Below are positions 1-8,036 of a stretch of DNA of 64,000 bases, one piece after another. This DNA comes from JAAFHZ01 sp964247085 (GTDB lineage Bacteria > Cyanobacteriota > Cyanobacteriia > Cyanobacteriales > Chamaesiphonaceae). Positions within the stretch are counted from its first letter, which is position 1. Every line of letters begins with the position of its first letter. The notes below the pieces were generated by a model that was given only the letters and a program-made list of their open reading frames with translations, searched no databases and was not told the DNA's origin. The position numbers were made by a program, and so were the translations under genes. Location of the stretch: NCBI GenBank assembly GCA_964247085.1, contig CAXTSX010000003.1, positions 1 through 64,000 of the forward strand, in the 5' to 3' direction.

Positions 1-24
1 ACTTGGTTGAAGGCTGGCAGCTGG

Positions 25-144
25 CTACCCAAACTTAGCGGGAAAAGTCAGGTCTAGATATTGGTTGACCTGTTGGTCTTTTGCTTCAGGATGCCAAATC
101 ATTGGGCGCATCTTATTCACCTCAAAGGTAATAAATTTAGCCAT
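25..144 (-). CDS. Possible 39-residue small protein
   Basis: A short reverse-strand frame runs from an ATG at 144 to a TAG at 25. A GAGG lies just upstream of the start and a TATAAT-like hexamer a few bases further back, so transcription and translation are conceivable. The product is hydrophilic with no recognisable motif, signal or membrane segment. It is divergent from the histidine gene cluster. A frame this short can arise by chance, and I see no family evidence. Confidence 0.2.
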   Translation of the reverse strand: MAKFITFEVNKMRPMIWHPEAKDQQVNQYLDLTFPAKFG

Positions 145-250
145 ATACCTCAATTATACAAAGAGTTCCGCTGCTTGGACTGAAATAGATCGCGCTCCAA
201 GGTATCCTAGATTGAGGATAAATCCCGACAGCAGTTGACCCAAGGCAGCA

Positions 251-1795
251 ATGCAACCTAGCAAAGTAGAACGAGTGCGTGGCACCAACGATGTATCGCC
301 CACTGAAAGCGTTCATCAGCAACAGATCGCCACCAAAATCCAGCAGTGCTTCCAATCCTTTGGATATAGATCGATCGAATTGCCCATCCTAGAGCATGAA
401 GATCTTTATCTGCGCAAATCTGGCGAAGAAATTATCACCAAGATGTACGATTTTGTCTATCAAAATCGGCACTTGTGCCTGCGGCCAGAAATCACCGCCT
501 CGGTAGCGCGGGCCTACGTCGATAGCCAACAATCGATGTCTTTACCGGTGCGGTTGCAATATAACGGTGCGGTGTTTCGGTACGAACGACCCCAATATGC
601 CCGGTACCGCCAGTTTACCCAGGTGGGTATTGAACTGATTGGGGCAGCAGATGCGATGGCTGATGCCGAAGTGATTGCAGCAGCCTGTCATTGTCTCGAC
701 CAGTTGGGCATTACCGACTACCAAGTGGTGGTGGGTCACATGGGCATTTTGGCCAAGTTTTTAGAATCCCTGGGCTTAGAAAGCCGGTTGCGGACTTTGC
801 TGTTGACCAACATGGCCAAGATGCGCAGCGTTGAAGGCCAAGAGCATGTGCATGGTCTGCTGCGGGATATTTATCCGGGCTTTGATAATGATGCTAACGA
901 TCAGCCCTCCGGTAGCTTAGGCCAACTCTTTCGGGGACAGAGTGAGGAAGAATCCAAACAAACCATTTTGGAACTGCTGGCCAACCTGAACATTGAGCTG
1001 AGTGGCAATCGCAGTGAGGCCGAAATTGCCGATCGACTATTGATCAAGTTTAAACGCCAAGACCAAACCAAACAGATTCGGCAAGCCCTGGAGTTCATGA
1101 AGGAACTCGGTCAAATTCAAGGTAGCCCGTTGCAGGTTTTCGCGGCGGCGACCGTGTTGTTGACCAAACATGGCTGTGATCGATCGGCTTTAGATGCCCT
1201 GCAAGAAATTTCCGGGTTGTTAGAGTTCCACCAGCTCCACAACCATAAAATCACGATCGATCTGGGTCTGAGCCGTGGTTTGCAATACTACACCGGCATG
1301 GTGTTTGAAGTGCATCACAGTGCCTTGGGCGATGGTCGGCAACTGTGTGGTGGGGGTCGCTACGATGAACTAGTGGCTAACTTGGGCGGCGAACCGACTC
1401 CGGCCACAGGTTGTTCCTTTGGCCTAGAGCGGTTGCGCTTGGCGTTAGAGCAGGAAGGTAAGTTAAAGCCAGAAGTCCCTAAGACTCAGGTGCTAGTAGT
1501 CCCGGTCACCCCCGACGATGCCGGTTATGCGATCGCCATCACCACCCAGCTGCGCCGAGCGGATATTAATACCGAACTAGATATCCGCCACAAGCGGGTG
1601 CCCCACAATCTCCAACAGGCCAATAAACAGGGCATTCCCTTCGTCGTGATTGTTGGTTCCGAAGAACAACAGGTGCAGAAAGTGCAACTCAAAAACATGG
1701 CTAGCACCGATCAACAATTACTGTCGATCGAGGAAGCGATCCAGCAGATTCAATCTGACAACACCCCGCAACAAGCAGAGCACAGCGAGCCATGA
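251..1795 (+). CDS. Histidyl-tRNA synthetase family protein (bacterial-type HisRS, long)
   Basis: This is a class II aminoacyl-tRNA synthetase of the HisRS family, expected to charge tRNA-His or to act as a HisRS-derived regulator. Visible motifs are LRPE (Glu80), motif 2 FRYERPQ with Arg110 followed by RYRQF and Glu128, and the HisA signature GLSRGLQYYTG near residues 339-349 with Arg342. A C-terminal HGTP anticodon-binding domain follows from about 415. The ATP- and histidine-contacting residues appear intact, so real aminoacylation is plausible. At 514 residues it is about 90 longer than E. coli HisRS, mostly in the region between motif 2 and the HisA motif. Its stop overlaps the hisG start (ATGA), and a second HisRS of another subfamily follows hisG. 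Whether this copy is housekeeping, dedicated to histidine control, or HisZ-like cannot be settled from sequence alone. Confidence 0.85.
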   Translation: MQPSKVERVRGTNDVSPTESVHQQQIATKIQQCFQSFGYRSIELPILEHEDLYLRKSGEEIITKMYDFVYQNRHLCLRPEITASVARAYVDSQQSMSLPVRLQYNGAVFRYERPQYARYRQFTQVGIELIGAADAMADAEVIAAACHCLDQLGITDYQVVVGHMGILAKFLESLGLESRLRTLLLTNMAKMRSVEGQEHVHGLLRDIYPGFDNDANDQPSGSLGQLFRGQSEEESKQTILELLANLNIELSGNRSEAEIADRLLIKFKRQDQTKQIRQALEFMKELGQIQGSPLQVFAAATVLLTKHGCDRSALDALQEISGLLEFHQLHNHKITIDLGLSRGLQYYTGMVFEVHHSALGDGRQLCGGGRYDELVANLGGEPTPATGCSFGLERLRLALEQEGKLKPEVPKTQVLVVPVTPDDAGYAIAITTQLRRADINTELDIRHKRVPHNLQQANKQGIPFVVIVGSEEQQVQKVQLKNMASTDQQLLSIEEAIQQIQSDNTPQQAEHSEP

Positions 1796-2829
1796 ACCAA
1801 AAACGTGACGATCAAAAACTACGGCTGGCGATTCCCAGTAAAGGAGCCCTGGAGCGATCGACTTCGGAGCTATTGGCGGCGGCTGGCTTAAAAGTATCTC
1901 GACCCAACGATCGCCAGTATGTCGGCACCATCTCCTCCTTGCCCGATGTGGAAGTGATCTTCCAACGGGCGGCGGATATTTTTACCAAAGTCCAAGAAGG
2001 CAGTGTCGATCTAGGAATCACTGGCTACGACATCTATGCCGAAGAAAGCGCTGGCTACAACCATGTGGTCGATATCTATCCAGAATTGGGATTTGGCCGC
2101 TGTGAGTTGGTGTTGGCCGTGCCGGATAGCTGGATTGATATTGTCTCGATGGCCGACCTGGCTGATCTGACCCTGGATTTCCGGGAAAACAAAGGCCGTA
2201 ATCTGCGGATTGTGACTAAATATCCCAACCTAACCCGCGCCTGGCTCAAGAAACACCAAATTGTCCATTTCTCCTTGGTAGAAGCCAATGGGGCTTTGGA
2301 GGCCGCGCCCAAAATGGGCTATGCCGATATGATTGCCGATGTTAGTAGTACCGGCACCACCCTGCGGGAAAATCGCCTGAAACCGATTACCGGCGATCCG
2401 ATGCTCAAGTCCCAGGCTTGCATTATTGCTAACAAACGACTGTTGCAAGACGATCGGCGCAAGCAAGAAGTCACCAAGCTAATTTTGGATTCGATCGAGG
2501 CTCAACTTGAAGCTAAAAAATTCACTTCCATTAGCGCCAATATTCAGGGGAACAGTGCCGATGAATTGGGCAAGCGACTGCTGCACAATATGGAACTGGC
2601 CGAATTAGCTGGAATGCGCGGCCCCACCATTGCCAAGGTCTACTCCGCCACCGAACCGAACTGGTATGCAGTCACCATTGTCGTCCACCAGGCGCAGTGG
2701 CGGGAGGCTGTTAATCACCTGCGGGGAACGGGTGGTACCGACATTACGGTTTTTGCTCCTAACTACATCTTTGGCTCCGAGTCTCGCTATAGTAAACAGC
2801 TAGCTGCCGTCCTTGAAAGCAAAAAATGA
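1792..2829 (+). CDS. hisG: ATP phosphoribosyltransferase, long form with C-terminal regulatory domain
   Basis: HisG catalyses the first step of histidine synthesis, joining ATP and PRPP to give phosphoribosyl-ATP. The catalytic domain occupies about residues 8-235, with LAIPSKGAL at the start and a PRPP-binding loop DVSSTGTTLREN near 182-195. Residues of about 265-335 match the ACT-like regulatory domain of long-form enzymes (MRGPT, then an alternating beta/alpha stretch ending APNYIFGSES). The wording of that domain resembles plant ATP-PRT more than E. coli. Cyanobacteria generally use a short HisG of about 210 residues with a separate HisZ, so a 345-residue long form is notable. It overlaps the flanking HisRS genes by 4 bases on each side, which indicates translational coupling. 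A long form should be histidine-inhibited without HisZ (family knowledge). Confidence 0.9.
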   Translation: MNQKRDDQKLRLAIPSKGALERSTSELLAAAGLKVSRPNDRQYVGTISSLPDVEVIFQRAADIFTKVQEGSVDLGITGYDIYAEESAGYNHVVDIYPELGFGRCELVLAVPDSWIDIVSMADLADLTLDFRENKGRNLRIVTKYPNLTRAWLKKHQIVHFSLVEANGALEAAPKMGYADMIADVSSTGTTLRENRLKPITGDPMLKSQACIIANKRLLQDDRRKQEVTKLILDSIEAQLEAKKFTSISANIQGNSADELGKRLLHNMELAELAGMRGPTIAKVYSATEPNWYAVTIVVHQAQWREAVNHLRGTGGTDITVFAPNYIFGSESRYSKQLAAVLESKK

Positions 2830-4202
2830 GTAAATCCGAAAAACTTAACTACAGTCTCCCTAGCGGCTTCGATATCGAGTTCTTGCCCGGAGAAAAGCGT
2901 CTGGAGCAACAGTTTCTAGACACAATCCGGGGTGTTTTTGAACGCTATGGCTTTGCCCCGATCGAGACCCCAGCAGTGGAACGGCTGGCTGTTTTGCAGG
3001 CCAAGGGCAGTCAGGGGGATAACATTATCTATGGAATTAATCCCTTAGTCGCCAATAGCGATGAAGCGGAGATCGATCGGGGCTTAAAGTTTGACCAAAC
3101 CCTACCATTGGCCGCTTACATTGCTCGTCATCTCAACGATTTAACCTTTCCCTTTGCCCGTTACCAAATGGATATGGTTTTTCGAGGGGAACGAGCCAAG
3201 GCTGGTCGCTATCGGCAGTTTCGACAATGTGATATTGATGTGGTGGGTCGGGGCAAGCTAGATTTGCTCTACGATGCCCAAATGCCCGCGATTATTGCCG
3301 AAATTTTTACTAAGTTAAATATTGGCAAATTTCTAATTCGGATCAATAACCGCCAGGTATTGACCGGGTTTTTACTGACCACCGGCATTGCCCCCGAACT
3401 CGCCCGCGCCTGCATCAATACCGTGGATGAACTAGATAAAATCGGCATTACTAAAGTCCAAGCCCAACTGGAAAAACTGGGAGTGACAGCGGTTCAAGCC
3501 CAATCGGTAATTGACTTTACGCAGATCAAAGGCAGTCCTGATGAGATTTTGGCCAAGCTGACGGCCATGGCTGCCGGACTCCAGAACACCGAGGAATTGA
3601 CGACCGGTATTACTGAATTGCGCGAGGTGATCCAAGGAGTTCGCGATCTGCAAGTACCGGCGGAACAGTTTGGCATTGACCTATCGATCGCCAGAGGATT
3701 GGGGTATTACACCGGCACTGTCTATGAAACCACCTTGCTTGGTTACGAAAGCCTCGGCAGTATCTGTTCTGGTGGTCGCTATGCCGATTTAGTGGGAGTA
3801 TTTACCGGCGAAGCCCTCCCCGGCGTGGGCATCTCGATCGGACTCACCCGCCTGATCAAAAATTTACTCCAAGAAAAATTAGTCCAGCCCCTCGCACCCA
3901 CCCCCGTCCAGGTGGTAGTACTCAATTTCGATCGGTCTCTCATGCCCAGCTATTTGCAAATTTCCCAACAACTGCGCCAAGCTGGCATTGCCACCATTAC
4001 CAACTTTGAATCCAGCAAGCTCGGTGACCAACTCAAAAAAGCTGAAAAATTGGGGATATCGATCGCCATTATCCAAGGAGCCACCGAACAAGCCGCTGGT
4101 AAATGCCAGGTGAAGGTTTTAGCCACCAGGGAGCAATTGGATATCAATGTTGTTGATATTGTTGCCACTGTGCAAAATTTGGTACTCAGGATAGAAGGCT
4201 GA
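2826..4202 (+). CDS. hisS: Histidyl-tRNA synthetase (second, different subfamily)
   Basis: The 458-residue product is a HisRS with a class II core and a C-terminal anticodon-binding domain from about 360. It has the GLKFDQTLPLA segment, motif 2 MVFRGERAKAGRYRQF followed by CDIDVVG, and the HisA motif ARGLGYYTGTVYE around residues 289-301 with Arg290. The FDxTxPLA and QCDxD forms mark the subfamily found in eukaryotes and some bacteria rather than the E. coli type, so it is not a recent duplicate of the first HisRS in this operon. It overlaps the hisG stop by ATGA. Either this or the upstream copy may be the main synthetase. No obvious terminator follows; the next 184 bases are AT-rich and carry the start region of the next gene. 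Confidence 0.88.
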   Translation: MSKSEKLNYSLPSGFDIEFLPGEKRLEQQFLDTIRGVFERYGFAPIETPAVERLAVLQAKGSQGDNIIYGINPLVANSDEAEIDRGLKFDQTLPLAAYIARHLNDLTFPFARYQMDMVFRGERAKAGRYRQFRQCDIDVVGRGKLDLLYDAQMPAIIAEIFTKLNIGKFLIRINNRQVLTGFLLTTGIAPELARACINTVDELDKIGITKVQAQLEKLGVTAVQAQSVIDFTQIKGSPDEILAKLTAMAAGLQNTEELTTGITELREVIQGVRDLQVPAEQFGIDLSIARGLGYYTGTVYETTLLGYESLGSICSGGRYADLVGVFTGEALPGVGISIGLTRLIKNLLQEKLVQPLAPTPVQVVVLNFDRSLMPSYLQISQQLRQAGIATITNFESSKLGDQLKKAEKLGISIAIIQGATEQAAGKCQVKVLATREQLDINVVDIVATVQNLVLRIEG

Positions 4203-4386
4203 AAATCATATCCAACCTAACTAAAATTAAGCCATCAGACTCATCAAGCGTTGTTCGATCGACCTAGTTGTGGTTAACTTTAATTTATGAAAATGTGGGC
4301 TTCGGCATAGGTAATAATTCCTAAAATTGCCAACTAAACATTTATGATGATAGATAAGTTTAAAAATACCAATAAAAATACTTTGT

Positions 4387-5610
4387 ATGTCTAGTGTCTT
4401 AACTTTTATAGGATGGGTTGTATCTTCGCTGCTGTTTGTGGGAGCTTTGGCAATATTCCAAGCCAATCGATCGATCGGGCTAGTAATTCTCCTTATTTTG
4501 TGTGGAATATTGTTTTTGCCGCCACTGTACAAAAAAACTCAAAAATGGGAAGCAGATGGTTCAACCTGGAACATCCTATCCCGTCTTGGTTTACTACTGC
4601 TAATTCCCGCTTTCCTCGCTCCCTGGATTTCTAAACAAGATTTGTCGCTGCTACAACGATTCCGGAATCCTTTTCTGGCGACACCATTACCCCGGACGAG
4701 CCCAAAACCAACAGTAGTTGCTAGTGCTAATTCTGCTCCATCGCCAATAACAGTAAGTGGTGCGCCTTTACCGATTTTGAATCCTCTGGAACTCAAACAA
4801 GGTCAAACCTACATCACTCCTGGCCAACTATCGCTCTTGCCCTCCAACGACCCTAACAATGTGGTTACCAATATTAAGCAGATGCAGATCATTCCACCGA
4901 GTGGAATATTTCAAGTCTTGGCCACCGATCCACAAAAAGATCAACTTTGGTATCAAGTATCGGCTTTTGACCAAGCAAAAAGACCCATCGGTAATGGCTG
5001 GATTAGCAGCAAAAAATTAGCGCAAGAACTAGCCGCCACCTCGCCTACTGTTATACCTTCGGCGGTGCCGTCAGCCATTCAGAGTGGTTTCCCCTCCCCT
5101 CAGCCTTCGTCTTCGCTGGCGGCGATCTTAGCTAAAATGCCTAGTCCTGCGGCTTCTGGTTCTCCGCAGGTTTTGCCCTCTTCCTTAGAACCCCCAACTA
5201 GTTTGACAACTCCAGCTAAGTCTAAGTCTTCTCGACCTGGAACTAATACGCCCCAGATTTCTGCTACTCCGCCGCTAGGCAAATCTGCCAACCTCTCTAC
5301 AACTGACAACTTAGCATTTAAGCTTCCTTCTAAAGTTATTGCTACTAATGCCAAGCCAGGCTCCCCAGAGCATCGAGTTAGTATTGAAGCAATGACGAAT
5401 GGCTCGCGGGTTGTCATTGAAACTACTGATCCAAATATTTCTAGTGAGCAATGTAAGGCTTTGGTGAAAACTTATATGTCTAAAGCTAAGGGTAAGGGGG
5501 AAATAATTGTTTATAAACCTAATCCCAAGCCACCGTGGAAAGGTAGAGTTCTGGCTTTTTGTATTAATGAACTAGACGATAAAGGTACTGTTGTAAAAGA
5601 TTTTTGGTAG
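4387..5610 (+). CDS. Membrane-anchored protein with SH3-like segment and Ser/Pro-rich linker
   Basis: I do not recognise a named family. The N-terminus has about three hydrophobic segments (residues about 5-25, 30-50 and 65-85). A Ser/Pro/Thr-rich stretch follows, then a folded segment at about 130-215 with a pattern reminiscent of bacterial SH3 domains (FQVLATDPQKDQLWYQV... GWISS). A second long low-complexity Ser/Pro linker spans about 220-315. A small C-terminal domain (about 320-407) contains two cysteines and is rich in basic residues. The arrangement suggests a membrane anchor presenting two extracytoplasmic domains. It stands alone between the hisS gene and a strong terminator. Function is unknown. 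Confidence 0.75.
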   Translation: MSSVLTFIGWVVSSLLFVGALAIFQANRSIGLVILLILCGILFLPPLYKKTQKWEADGSTWNILSRLGLLLLIPAFLAPWISKQDLSLLQRFRNPFLATPLPRTSPKPTVVASANSAPSPITVSGAPLPILNPLELKQGQTYITPGQLSLLPSNDPNNVVTNIKQMQIIPPSGIFQVLATDPQKDQLWYQVSAFDQAKRPIGNGWISSKKLAQELAATSPTVIPSAVPSAIQSGFPSPQPSSSLAAILAKMPSPAASGSPQVLPSSLEPPTSLTTPAKSKSSRPGTNTPQISATPPLGKSANLSTTDNLAFKLPSKVIATNAKPGSPEHRVSIEAMTNGSRVVIETTDPNISSEQCKALVKTYMSKAKGKGEIIVYKPNPKPPWKGRVLAFCINELDDKGTVVKDFW

Positions 5611-5714
5611 TACTTAAAACTGGTGTAATGATAAAATGAAGCTATGATCTGCAAAATTTTCTGTATTATAGAAAATATTTTATCTTAGCCACTATTGGAT
5701 TTATATAGTTGATG

Positions 5715-5764
5715 AAACTTCACTTACTTAATCAACTTAATCAACTAATAAGTGAAGTTTTTTC
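5715..5764 (+). terminator. Rho-independent terminator after the membrane-protein gene
   Basis: A 12-bp perfect stem (AAACTTCACTTA at 5715-5726 pairing with TAAGTGAAGTTT at 5749-5760) encloses a 22-base loop and runs into six T residues. It ends transcription of the upstream gene before the riboswitch begins. Confidence 0.75.
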
Positions 5765-5796
5765 ACAATTAAGCCTAAATCGTGCTATTGTTTAGT

Positions 5797-5957
5797 CGCC
5801 AGATCGGTTTTAGCGGAATTTAGCCGTTAAAAGTAATGGGGAAAGAGCAGTGTCAGTCTGCCGCTGTCCCGCAACTGTGATGAGGAAATTCCTCTAAGTC
5901 AGAATGCCCGCCGATCAGTCAGTTTAATTACACTTCACGATCTGCGAGGTACAGACG
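5797..5957 (+). promoter_or_regulatory. Cobalamin (B12) riboswitch with translational expression platform
   Basis: The B12-box core GCCGCTGTCCCGCAACTGTGA begins near 5860, preceded by TTAAAAG...GGGGAAAG and followed by a GAGGAAATTCCTC stem and AAGTCAGAATGCCCGCC. These are the conserved elements of the AdoCbl riboswitch class. The closing helix is GATCGG (5802-5807) with CCGATC (5911-5916). Downstream, ACTTC (5932-5936) can pair with GAGGT (5946-5950), which hides a Shine-Dalgarno GAGG placed 8 bases before a GTG at 5958. The predicted logic is that bound cobalamin shuts off translation of the next ORF. None of the usual targets (metE, nrdJ, btuB, cobW-type genes) follows, so the regulated function is unknown. 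Confidence 0.85.
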
Positions 5958-6122
5958 GTGTCTAAAACAAAATTTTTCAATTTAGAATACTTGGCTCTTA
6001 ATCAATTAGAACAAGAGCATCTCGGAAGATTTGTTCTGATCGATTTGGCAGTGGGCAAATTTAGGCTGGCAAGAATTCTGACAACATGGGGAACTCTCAC
6101 TTTGGATTGGCATTCTTATTAA
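5958..6122 (+). CDS. Small 54-residue ORF directly under the cobalamin riboswitch
   Basis: A GTG at 5958 lies 8 bases after the GAGG that the riboswitch can sequester, and the frame runs to TAA at 6120-6122. The product starts VSKTKFFNLEYLALNQLEQ and has no signal peptide, membrane segment or recognisable domain. It is reported because the riboswitch platform points at exactly this start. It might be a leader for the next gene, a relic of a longer riboswitch-controlled gene, or a real small protein. Its stop lies about 100 bases before the next likely start. Confidence 0.4.
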   Translation: MSKTKFFNLEYLALNQLEQEHLGRFVLIDLAVGKFRLARILTTWGTLTLDWHSY

Positions 6123-6220
6123 ACAACTAATACTTATGTCTATTGCCATCCGAATCCTGGGACATCTCCGAACTAGCAAAAATCAGGTGGTCGCGAAAAC
6201 TTGTCTGCCGGGGGCGCAAC

Positions 6221-6685
6221 ATGTTTCCTCGTGACCAGACTCAGTTGAAAAATTTCACTAATTGGCCAGCAGTATTTATTCACGATAATATCCCGGTGCT
6301 AGGATACTACGCTTGGTCAGGATTTGAGCAGCTTGGCTGGGGCGTACTTTGGTGTCAGGTGGAACGGCCAGCCCCGGAGACGGAACTGCGGTTCCATAGC
6401 TGGCAATTTACTACCCAGTTTGTTCCTGGTCAATCTCTGCCTGGCTGCTTTCAGTCCTTAGCCATATCGGCAGTGGAAAATGCCCAATTAGTGGAAACCA
6501 TTGCTCGATACCATCCCCAACAAGAAATAATGCTGCTGCTGCAATCCGGCGATGGGGTAGAAGTGCTTTGGCTCCAAAACTTGGCCATGACACCGCCAGA
6601 ATGTTATCAGCAGGTGTGCGATCGATGGGATGAATTTATGCCCAATACTTGCTTTGGACAAAAAATGGGGAATATTAATTTGTGA
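6221..6685 (+). CDS. Hypothetical protein, about 154 residues, downstream of the riboswitch
   Basis: No family is recognised. The frame stays open upstream to a TTG at 6143, but the ATG at 6221 has a GGGGG-rich ribosome-binding region just before it and is the better start. The protein is soluble, rich in Trp, Gln and Phe, and contains several cysteines (around YYAWSGFEQLGWGVLWC and near the C-terminus), with no membrane segment. It is the largest gene that could share a transcript with the cobalamin riboswitch, so a B12-related role is possible but unsupported by motif. The next gene, a desaturase, starts about 100 bases later. Confidence 0.55.
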   Translation: MFPRDQTQLKNFTNWPAVFIHDNIPVLGYYAWSGFEQLGWGVLWCQVERPAPETELRFHSWQFTTQFVPGQSLPGCFQSLAISAVENAQLVETIARYHPQQEIMLLLQSGDGVEVLWLQNLAMTPPECYQQVCDRWDEFMPNTCFGQKMGNINL

Positions 6686-6788
6686 CTTAAATAAATTAAT
6701 TGCTTTAAATACTGTCGATCGACAAATGACAGTTGCTGCTGTGCTAGACCAAATCTCAATATAGTTGTATACCAGAGTGCTTCGCTAA

Positions 6789-7934
6789 ATGGAAAATGTG
6801 ATTAAAAAGTCGGATTTTGTGCTGACGCCCTACATGAAGAGCAACAACTTCCGGGCAACTTATCAAATAATAAATACAGTTGGACCTTATTTACTACTAT
6901 GGTTCTTAGCAGTTAAAGCAGTTTCCATTTCTCTGTGGCTAATGCCACCGATTATGGTACTAATAACTCTCTTTTCCGTACGTTGTTTTTCCTTGATGCA
7001 CGATTGCGGACACTATTCACTTTTTAGTTCCAAAAAAGTCAACCGAGTCGTTGGTTTTGGACTGGGTGTAATCAATGCTATTCCGCAGTATCCCTGGTCT
7101 AGAGGTCATGCCTATCATCACAAAACCAATGGAGATTGGGAGCAGTATCGCGGACCATCAGGATTATCTTCTACCGCAGAATTTGCCAAACTGAGCCCGG
7201 CTAGCCAAAAACGTTATGAATTACTGCGACACCCGTTAATGTCTATTCCCGGCGGATTTTTCTATCTGGCGATCAAGCCTAGACTGGCACTACTCGTGGG
7301 AACGTATGGATTGATTGGCCACGCCTGGACTTGTTTTAAGAAAAACTCAGGTATGAGTTTTTCGGAAATATTTACTTCTTACAAATCTCGGAATTGGTAT
7401 TCGACAGCAGAGTTTTGGGATTTACTTTTCAATAACATCTGTGTAATTGGTGGCTGGATCTTTTTCAGTCATTGGCTGGGAGCAGGATTTTTCTTGAGCA
7501 TTTACTCGATCACCCTGACTTTTTCGGCTGCTATCTTTATTTTGGTCTTTTTTGTTCAACATAATTTTGAAGGGTCTTATGCCCATCAAACAGCCGGTTG
7601 GAAATATTTAAAGGGTGCTTTGGAGGGTAGTAGCTATTTAAAATTGCCAGCTGTTTTTCAGTGGTTTGCCGCTGACATTGGTTATCATAATATTCACCAT
7701 CTATCGGAAAGAATTCCTAATTATAATTTAGCTGCTTGTCACCAAGCAAATATCCATCTGCTTTCCCAGGTAAAGACCTTGCTGATTAGCAATATCTTGG
7801 AATGTTCTGAGTTTATTTTGTGGGATGCGGACTCCAATAGTTTGATGTCTATTGCAGCATTTCGACAAAGAGCCCAGCTGGAATCAATCGCGGAACGCCA
7901 ATTTCCAGCTGTTGCCCTAGTCGAAACAAAGTGA
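6789..7934 (+). CDS. Membrane fatty acid desaturase (DesA/omega-type family)
   Basis: This integral membrane di-iron enzyme inserts a double bond into membrane-lipid acyl chains. The three histidine boxes of the family are visible: HDCGH near residue 75, HAYHH near 107, and HNIHH near 296 after HN. Hydrophobic pairs lie before the first box and between the second and third boxes. At 381 residues it is a typical size for the acyl-lipid desaturases. It sits between the riboswitch-linked ORFs and ilvE with its own AT-rich upstream region. Regioselectivity (delta-12, omega-3 or carotenoid-type) cannot be read reliably, so no symbol is given. Confidence 0.8.
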   Translation: MENVIKKSDFVLTPYMKSNNFRATYQIINTVGPYLLLWFLAVKAVSISLWLMPPIMVLITLFSVRCFSLMHDCGHYSLFSSKKVNRVVGFGLGVINAIPQYPWSRGHAYHHKTNGDWEQYRGPSGLSSTAEFAKLSPASQKRYELLRHPLMSIPGGFFYLAIKPRLALLVGTYGLIGHAWTCFKKNSGMSFSEIFTSYKSRNWYSTAEFWDLLFNNICVIGGWIFFSHWLGAGFFLSIYSITLTFSAAIFILVFFVQHNFEGSYAHQTAGWKYLKGALEGSSYLKLPAVFQWFAADIGYHNIHHLSERIPNYNLAACHQANIHLLSQVKTLLISNILECSEFILWDADSNSLMSIAAFRQRAQLESIAERQFPAVALVETK

Positions 7935-8036
7935 ATTTAGCTGACCAGAAAATGGCCACTTCTCCCAGACCACACCGAATTTTCTGCTAAGATATAGCCT
8001 CTGGGATGGCTAACTGTTTTATTTCACTACAGACCT

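Noticed and set aside
137..355. Reverse-strand 72-residue frame over the start of the first HisRS gene
   Set aside because: It overlaps a strong coding gene in antisense, has no ribosome-binding site and no recognisable sequence.
6136..6234. ATG-started 32-residue frame between the riboswitch ORF and the next gene
   Set aside because: It overlaps the 6143-6685 frame, ends early, has no recognisable content, and its start is not the one the riboswitch hairpin controls.
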